64,000 bases of DNA from NCBI GenBank assembly GCA_023140195.1, contig JAGLME010000018.1:228621-292620 (forward strand), in the 5' to 3' direction. The notes below the pieces were generated by a model that saw only the letters and a list, made by a program, of their open reading frames with translations, did not search any database and was not told where the DNA came from. Source of the stretch: Thermoplasmata archaeon. Its GTDB lineage: Archaea; Thermoplasmatota; Thermoplasmata; RBG-16-68-12; SOIM01. The translations under genes and the position numbers were made by a program. Below, piece by piece: positions 57,969-64,000 of the stretch; position 1 is the stretch's first letter, and every line of letters starts with the position of its first letter.

Positions 57969-58180
57969 TAGATAGAAGCTCACAGGAGTACGTCACTTGA
58001 AGCTAGGAGTGAAATCAAGATAAGGCGGTGGCCCGACCTGAATGTGCAGTATCCAAAGATGTTGGACGATGAAAACTTATACATTTAAGGTATCTATTAG
58101 CAATGAACTCCATTGTGAGAAAGGATACACAAGACAGAATAGAATATATGGGGATACGAATCATATGAGGAGGGATCATA

Positions 58181-61100
58181 TTGTCTTGGACTCGAAAGCT
58201 TGCGAAGATCAAAGAGGCCTATGAGAAAGTCGTAAACGTTTACTACTACGTAAGAGACGGTGTCAAAAAAGTCAAGGAAAAACCTGTATTGGATAAAGCC
58301 GCTAGATTCGCATTAGGGGCAATTCCTGGAGTGGGTACCTATCTGCAGAAATGGTACGAAGAAGCAGGCGGCTCGGATGAAGAGAAGACAGGGGAGATTC
58401 TTAAATTCTTAGCCAGCCTTCAGGAACAGAATGAAGACCAATTCAATCGAATATCAAAGGATTTACAAACGAATTTAGATGCGATAATCAACAAGGGAAC
58501 CGAGCTAACTGCGTTGATGACGGAGAGATTTGATGAGATTATAGTGAAATTTGGTGAAGCGGATCAGAAAATGAACGGATTAGACCGGAATGTAGCAAGA
58601 ATATTGCAGAAGCTCAAGGCATCCACTCCACCAACCAAGGTCACTGAACTGTTTGAGGTAATTCGACATTCCCCAGATGTATTACCAGCGATTTTTCGGA
58701 TGGACTCCAGTGAAGGATTTGCACCTTATGAGGTCCCTTATATCATGGAAAGGGAATCCGTGGAGAATAATCAGGATGATATATACCGTAGACTCCTGGC
58801 CAGCGGGGGAGCACTTCTTGTGCAAAGCCGTGCTGGTCTGGGCAAAACTCGGGAAGTTGCCGAGTTGGCAAAACGTTTATGTGAAGAAAAGGGGTGGACT
58901 ATATGCGTTGCTAAGGGAGAAGGGGACTCATATCTAAACACCCCAGCTGGCTTTCCCGATGAGCTGCGTGACAGAAAGGTGTTATTTGTATTTGACGATC
59001 TGCATCGACGCCTGGATATGTGTTCGTCTGAACAGATCCCTTATGCGGAAAGACTTAACAGTTTTCTGAAATTCTTTGAAGATGCCATGAATTCGGGGGA
59101 AATGTATGTAGTTGCCACAGCGCGGACAGAACCACAATATCAGGAAAAACTGAGGTCTGATACATCGCGACCTTTGTGGAGATGGTTTAAGGAATATGAA
59201 TTGCCCGAGTTTACACTGACTGGGCTACAATCAATACTGGGAAAACTGACCAAGAATCTAAGTGTGGATATTGATGAAACCCAGATTAATCGGATGATAT
59301 CCAATAGTGATAAGACATTCAGAACCTTGCTGATGAATGTAGAACACGCCCGTGATATTGGTCAACGGCTGACACTGGATAATTGGCGACCCAGTCAACT
59401 CGAATCATGGAGGGACAGATTCGAATTGGCCTGTGGAAAATGGCCGGCCGCCAAACAAGTCTATGACACCTTATATCTAATCCGAGAGGTTTGGCTTCCA
59501 ACCCGATTTGATTATGTCGTACAATTAGGAGCTAAGTTAGCAGATACCGAAGTAACCACGGCAGCCAAGGGTCTGGTCAACATGGGGCTTCTAGGTCTGC
59601 GGAACGGTCAATTAGATGCTTTTGGTGATGAACAGTTGAGAGATTCCTTGCAGGTTACAGGAATCGGTCTGCCAGAATTGGCAACACACTGGAAAACAAC
59701 CATAGAAGCGATTAGGACAGTTGTGGAGACAAAATCGGAGTGGATCCATGACTTGTTTTATCTCACTTCAAGGCTGATTCTTGCCAATCGATTCAAAGAT
59801 GCCGAATCGATAAGTACAATGGCACTCAATCGAGGTCATGATACCTCTGGCATCTACACTGCAAGAGGTTTGGCGCGAAGTGCACAGAATAATTATGCCG
59901 GAGCTGAAGAAGATTTCACGGCTGCTATCGATCGAGGAGAAGATGACCCTAGAATGTACAGCCAACGTGGAGTGGCGAGGGATCAGCTAGGTGACTACCT
60001 CGGAGCTGAAGAAGATTTCACGGCTGCTATCGATCGAGGGCTGGAAGACGCTGAAGCATACAGAGTGCGGGGAGTCGTACGAGTCCATCGAAGCAACTAC
60101 GTTGGTGCTGAGGAAGATTTTGCAGCAGCCATCACCCGTGATATGGACAATGCTGATCTCTACTATTCCAGAGGCATTGCGCGAGGTTACCAAGGCAACA
60201 ACGCTGGGGCAGAAGAAGATCTCACAGCTGCAATCATCCGGGGCCGGGATGATGCTGGAGCATATTGCAATCGAGGCGCTGTACGATATAACCTGGGTAA
60301 CTATGTCGGAGCTGAGGAAGATCTCACGACTGCCATCGATCAGGTTCAAGACGCCGGGACATACTACCATCGGGGTGAAGCGCGTCTTTGTCTGGCGAAC
60401 TATCCCGAGGCAGAAGAAGATTTCACGACAGCCATCGCCCTGGGCAGGGTTGACGCTAAAGTATACTTCTTTCGAGGCGGATCACGATTGCCGCTGGGTA
60501 AGTATTTCGAAGCGGAGGAGGATTTCACGACAGCCATCGCCCTGGGCAGGGTTGATGCTGAAGTATACTACTCCCGCGGCGTGTCACGATTGCCGCTGGG
60601 TAAGTATTTCGAAGCGGAGGAGGATTTCACGACAGCCATCGCCCTAGGTATGAATGATGGTGGCGTCTACATGGAACGGGGCCAATCGAGATTTCATCAG
60701 GGCAAATTTAGTGAAGCGGAGAATGATCTCACGGAAGCAATCGCTCGTGGAGAAGATAATGCTGAGATTTACTGGGGACGATATAATGTGCGAAAATTCC
60801 GGGGTAACTATGCTGGAGCTGAAGAAGATCTCACAGCTACAATCGCCCGGGGCTGGGATGATGCTTGTGTCTATCAAGACCGCTCGTTAATCAACGTTCG
60901 CCTAGGTCGAATCGAACAAGCTAGGCAAGATTGTAAGTGTGCTGAAGAGCGTGCTCATGATGATCCTGTCACATACGGTTGTTGGGGTAACCTACATTTA
61001 GCTTTGGGCGAATATGATAAGGCTATTTCTCGATACCAATCTGCTCTGAAAGGTCGACCAAATTCCAGATGGCATTTTGAAATGGGATTGGCATTATTAT

Positions 61101-61297
61101 TTGCGCGTCGGTTTGATGATGCGGTATCCGCTTTCCAGAAAGGTATGACAGAATCAAGCCCCAATCGTATTAAAGATGCACTAAGAGATATTGATTTCTG
61201 GGTCGAACGTCACGCTGATCATGCAGCATTTCCCAAAGCCAAGTATACAATTGATATCATTCGTCAACAATTGAAAACCCACATATCCAAGGGTTAG
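58181..61297 (+). CDS. STAND-type P-loop NTPase with N-terminal helical domain and C-terminal TPR array
   Basis: 1038 aa; Walker A LVQSRAGLGKTREVAELAKRL, Walker B KVLFVFDDLHRRL, VVATARTEP; then many NYxGAEEDFTAAIDRGxxDxxxYxxRGxAR 34-aa units. GGAGGG precedes the TTG start. Confidence 0.85.
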   Translation: MSWTRKLAKIKEAYEKVVNVYYYVRDGVKKVKEKPVLDKAARFALGAIPGVGTYLQKWYEEAGGSDEEKTGEILKFLASLQEQNEDQFNRISKDLQTNLDAIINKGTELTALMTERFDEIIVKFGEADQKMNGLDRNVARILQKLKASTPPTKVTELFEVIRHSPDVLPAIFRMDSSEGFAPYEVPYIMERESVENNQDDIYRRLLASGGALLVQSRAGLGKTREVAELAKRLCEEKGWTICVAKGEGDSYLNTPAGFPDELRDRKVLFVFDDLHRRLDMCSSEQIPYAERLNSFLKFFEDAMNSGEMYVVATARTEPQYQEKLRSDTSRPLWRWFKEYELPEFTLTGLQSILGKLTKNLSVDIDETQINRMISNSDKTFRTLLMNVEHARDIGQRLTLDNWRPSQLESWRDRFELACGKWPAAKQVYDTLYLIREVWLPTRFDYVVQLGAKLADTEVTTAAKGLVNMGLLGLRNGQLDAFGDEQLRDSLQVTGIGLPELATHWKTTIEAIRTVVETKSEWIHDLFYLTSRLILANRFKDAESISTMALNRGHDTSGIYTARGLARSAQNNYAGAEEDFTAAIDRGEDDPRMYSQRGVARDQLGDYLGAEEDFTAAIDRGLEDAEAYRVRGVVRVHRSNYVGAEEDFAAAITRDMDNADLYYSRGIARGYQGNNAGAEEDLTAAIIRGRDDAGAYCNRGAVRYNLGNYVGAEEDLTTAIDQVQDAGTYYHRGEARLCLANYPEAEEDFTTAIALGRVDAKVYFFRGGSRLPLGKYFEAEEDFTTAIALGRVDAEVYYSRGVSRLPLGKYFEAEEDFTTAIALGMNDGGVYMERGQSRFHQGKFSEAENDLTEAIARGEDNAEIYWGRYNVRKFRGNYAGAEEDLTATIARGWDDACVYQDRSLINVRLGRIEQARQDCKCAEERAHDDPVTYGCWGNLHLALGEYDKAISRYQSALKGRPNSRWHFEMGLALLFARRFDDAVSAFQKGMTESSPNRIKDALRDIDFWVERHADHAAFPKAKYTIDIIRQQLKTHISKG
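60421..60659 (+). repeat. Near-identical 102-nt tandem repeats within the TPR array
   Basis: TTTCACGACAGCCATCGCCCT recurs at 60421, 60523 and 60625 (period 102 nt = 34 aa). Confidence 0.9.
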
Positions 61298-61452
61298 GAC
61301 ATTTTGGTCAAATCAACCATTCAACAAAGATCAATGCCAGTATTGCATTTGAAACAAATTGTAATAAGCAGAGTTCCGAGAAGGTAGGGGATGGCCATCG
61401 GGGAGCGGCGGGGCTCCAAAACACGTCCGCATGCCTCTGCAAAAGGCTGAGA

Positions 61453-62256
61453 CTACTCAGGAAAAGCGAGTTTTGTATCTTCGTGCATTCTCTCAGAGAG
61501 ACCGCGCGTCAGCGATTCGTGTGAATCCAAGATGTTCTTCCTTGCCGCTGCGTACTTCCCTATGCTGTCATACGTATCCAGCTTCATATACAGCTGATAT
61601 ACAAAATCCGATCTCTCGATAGTAAGAGGAGAGAAACGAGCAAACTCTTCCCGCCACGACCTCTCCTCCTCCAACTTCTTGAGGGTTTTCTCCGCCGACC
61701 AATTCATCACTATCGCGGGGTACAATAGGCTGACCAAAGGTCCAAGAGCATTGATCTTCTCAGCGACAAGGTCCTTTTCGTCACGATATTCGGAATCGAC
61801 CATGACTTTCTCTTGTGGGACAAGGACATTCAGCGTGTCTTCAACGCATTTTTGGATATCTCTTCTTGCTTGAGTTCGAAATCGATGCATCTCGTCAAAA
61901 CTCCGAAAGAATCCTGTGATTTGTGAATATAGTTCTTCATATTGGATTCTGATTTGACCGAAGATTGGGAGTTTAGAATAGTGTTCCAGTCTTCTATTCA
62001 AACCGAAGAAGGATTCATTGTCATCATATGGATTCTCTTCGAATGCTCTTATCCGTCTCTCAGTGTCGCTGGCATCCTTCTCCATATCAATCAGAATACT
62101 GGTCAATCTTTTCTCCGCGTTCTCCATTCTCCTTGTATCCAACCAAGCCTTCTTGCCGTATTTGTAACCCACCCAGGCGGTGAACGTGCTTGAGACAATG
62201 CCAGCAATCAAGAGCACGATTGGCCAGAACGAGTTTATGAATTCTTCCCATTCCAC
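61453..62256 (-). CDS. Membrane-anchored helical/coiled-coil protein
   Basis: N-terminal TM FWPIVLLIAGIVSSTFTAWVGYKYGK then about 230 aa of charged helices; convergent with the STAND gene. Confidence 0.7.
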   Translation of the reverse strand: MEWEEFINSFWPIVLLIAGIVSSTFTAWVGYKYGKKAWLDTRRMENAEKRLTSILIDMEKDASDTERRIRAFEENPYDDNESFFGLNRRLEHYSKLPIFGQIRIQYEELYSQITGFFRSFDEMHRFRTQARRDIQKCVEDTLNVLVPQEKVMVDSEYRDEKDLVAEKINALGPLVSLLYPAIVMNWSAEKTLKKLEEERSWREEFARFSPLTIERSDFVYQLYMKLDTYDSIGKYAAARKNILDSHESLTRGLSERMHEDTKLAFPE

Positions 62257-62446
62257 ACACGTGCCTCCGATGAATGTACATAATATGATGTCGCATTTAA
62301 GCCTTAGTCAGACGACCACCTGGGAGGCGGCGAGAAAACTCCCTGATTTAAGCCCCGAGCATTACTCTTCATAGTTCCATCCAGACTGGATTTCGAAAGG
62401 CATATATATCGTGATGTCGCCTGAAATCAAGGAGGTGGTTTAGAAG

Positions 62447-62755
62447 ATGCCAGAATATGACTATTATCATTGGCATAGACTGAGAGAGGCGGGATTCCCT
62501 GTCAAACCCATGCCAGACGTGATCATCGACCTCAAGAAAGAACCTCTGTCTCTCGAGGGGCGGATAGCCCAGGACATATACGAGTTCAAGAAGCGGGTTG
62601 AGAAGAAGCGGGAACGAGAAGCACAGCCTCGATTTCAACAGCAACTTGAGGAAAGCGAAACCTTTTGGCGGGAGCATTTCAAGAGACAACAACGGGAGCT
62701 TGAGGAAAGCGCCCGTAGATATACACGTCAACTTCGAGAATGGAACGATAGGTGA
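62447..62755 (+). CDS. Hypothetical charged helical small protein
   Basis: 102 aa preceded by AAGGAGGTGG and an upstream CATATATATC TATA-like element. Confidence 0.6.
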   Translation: MPEYDYYHWHRLREAGFPVKPMPDVIIDLKKEPLSLEGRIAQDIYEFKKRVEKKREREAQPRFQQQLEESETFWREHFKRQQRELEESARRYTRQLREWNDR

Positions 62756-62769
62756 TGAGGTGGATTCCC

Positions 62770-62928
62770 ATGAGTGATGAACCGAAACGACTCGGAAGGG
62801 TGCTACCCGAGTTATCAGAACCCCATGTGTCGAAGGCACATCCACACGAACATGTCGACCTCTTCTTGAGGGATACGGCAACCGGAAGAAAGATCGGGAA
62901 ATTGAAAGACGGTCTGAAGCTGGAGTAG
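62770..62928 (+). CDS. Hypothetical 52-aa small protein
   Basis: MSDEPKRLGRVLPELSEPHVSKAHPHEHVDLFLRDTATGRKIGKLKDGLKLE, preceded by GAGGTGG; not in the ORF track because of length. Confidence 0.5.
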   Translation: MSDEPKRLGRVLPELSEPHVSKAHPHEHVDLFLRDTATGRKIGKLKDGLKLE

Positions 62929-63079
62929 GAAGAGTGTCCATCGGACTCCAGCTCCACAACTTTTACAGCCTCTTTGGATGTCCGTTCGAATCGGTTTGTG
63001 GTAGTATATAAAGAAGTATCCTCAGACCGAAATCCTTTTTAACATAGACCTACAGTTTATCATGTGGAGGTGGTCTAGA

Positions 63080-63241
63080 ATGGGTAGGGAGTTCACACAG
63101 ATTAAGAGAAGTCAGCCTGATAAGGCAATCTCGATTAACCACCCTGCAACCGAGGTTGACCATATCGTCAACGTCATTGACAAGGGGGAGATTAAGGTCT
63201 ACGTAAACAGAAAGGGCCAAGGACAGATTCGACTGAAGTAG
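63080..63241 (+). CDS. Hypothetical 53-aa small protein
   Basis: MGREFTQIKRSQPDKAISINHPATEVDHIVNVIDKGEIKVYVNRKGQGQIRLK, preceded by GGAGGTGGTCTAGA and a TATATAAA element near 63006. Confidence 0.55.
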   Translation: MGREFTQIKRSQPDKAISINHPATEVDHIVNVIDKGEIKVYVNRKGQGQIRLK

Positions 63242-63290
63242 TGTCAATGGTCTTGCGAGTAACCCTAGTGTGCACAGGGGCTATACAACA

Positions 63291-63479
63291 ATGTGCCGAG
63301 GAAGAGGAGGTGACAGAACGACGTACAAAGAAGATAAGGAGTTTGAAGAGATCCTCAAGAAGTACAGCAAACACAAGATTTTCCCGCCGGTTTTACCATG
63401 GGAAATGACGATGGGCGAGAAGTATGAAGAGATTCTACGGGAAAAGCGGGCAGGTCTCGACCCAAAGAGAAGACTGTGA
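63291..63479 (+). CDS. Hypothetical small protein
   Basis: MCRGRGGDRTTYKEDKEFEEILKKYSKHKIFPPVLPWEMTMGEKYEEILREKRAGLDPKRRL; same strand as the neighbouring small ORFs. Confidence 0.45.
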   Translation: MCRGRGGDRTTYKEDKEFEEILKKYSKHKIFPPVLPWEMTMGEKYEEILREKRAGLDPKRRL

Positions 63480-63664
63480 CCGCATGGCGAAGGACGCTCG
63501 TCAGAGCCTTTCCCTCATCTCACCAATTTGACCAACCTTGGGAACTTGATTGGAGGAGCGATTGGTGGAGTCCGAAATATCATCCACTGATTGCCCCACC
63601 AGTCGATTATCATCGAGTCCCAGCCTCTCCTTTTGCAGTTCCCAAGGTATATCCCAGAATGTAA
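63476..63664 (+). CDS. Hypothetical Trp/Pro-rich small protein
   Basis: GTGA overlap with the preceding ORF; QFDQPWELDWRSDWWSPKYHPLIAPPVDYHRVPASP. Confidence 0.35.
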   Translation: MTAWRRTLVRAFPSSHQFDQPWELDWRSDWWSPKYHPLIAPPVDYHRVPASPFAVPKVYPRM

Positions 63665-64000
63665 GTTCGTGCAGAACCTTCAGCTTCATTACGCATTTCC
63701 TTCTTGGTCGCATGGAAAACAGGCAGAATGACCCGAACAGCTCTCTGATGCCTTAGTCTACACTTCTCTGTACACTACTTCGTTGACGATCGTCATTCCT
63801 TAAACACGATCTTGAGGAGGGGGCGGGTAGTCTATAGAACTCCCCCTTTCAGTCCTCTTGTGGCCAATGTGGAGAGTGAGCACCAAAACAATCATCAAGA
63901 GCAGCCCAGGCAGATACCTTTGATGAGCGAAAACCCACCTGACAATCTTCTGCATGAGCCTGCCACCTCACATCCCATCGCCAAACGCTTTTTTAGTACG

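Noticed and set aside
59991-60647. 218-aa plus-strand ORF
   Set aside because: Alternate frame of the TPR repeat region of the STAND gene; repetitive because the underlying DNA repeats.
62369-62959. 196-aa minus-strand ORF
   Set aside because: Antisense to two small ORFs that have ribosome-binding-site-like leaders; lacks coding features.
1-64000. CRISPR arrays, rRNA genes, transposases or integrases
   Set aside because: No regularly spaced direct repeats with unique spacers, no rRNA-like sequence, and no recognisable transposase or integrase among the ORFs.

Overview
The window is archaeal chromosomal DNA, most likely from a Thermoplasmatota/euryarchaeal-type genome. This rests on PCNA, TFS, Rpo11-like, archaeal-type Pgk, TruD, Elp3, GlyRS, and intron-containing tRNAs; lineage is inference. 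From left to right: a PhoU/DUF47-like fragment, PCNA, TFS, a NUDIX hydrolase, and tandem intron-containing tRNA-Tyr and tRNA-Phe genes. Next is a type IV filament locus (pilin-like protein, two paralogous secretion ATPases, two TadC/FlaJ-like membrane proteins). This is followed by a neighbourhood of zinc-ribbon proteins (a giant CARDB surface protein with a zinc-ribbon tail, two zinc-ribbon/coiled-coil proteins, a KaiC-like ATPase) and a DnaA-type AAA+ ATPase fused to a DUF835 domain. After pgk there are secreted PKD/BNR and M6-peptidase proteins, thiC, an amidohydrolase-CBS-GlyRS-AsnB-like operon, a TPR/DUF835/Ras-like GTPase cluster, elp3, an ABC exporter, and large calcium-binding and beta-helix surface proteins. 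The right end (about 56.4-64 kb) looks like an accessory region with a 1038-aa STAND-type NTPase/TPR protein, a coiled-coil membrane protein and a run of tiny ORFs. The strongest candidates for something new are the DnaA-like/DUF835 fusion with its zinc-ribbon/KaiC/dual-ATPase neighbourhood, and the STAND/TPR accessory island. All identifications were made by eye from the translations; no database search was run.
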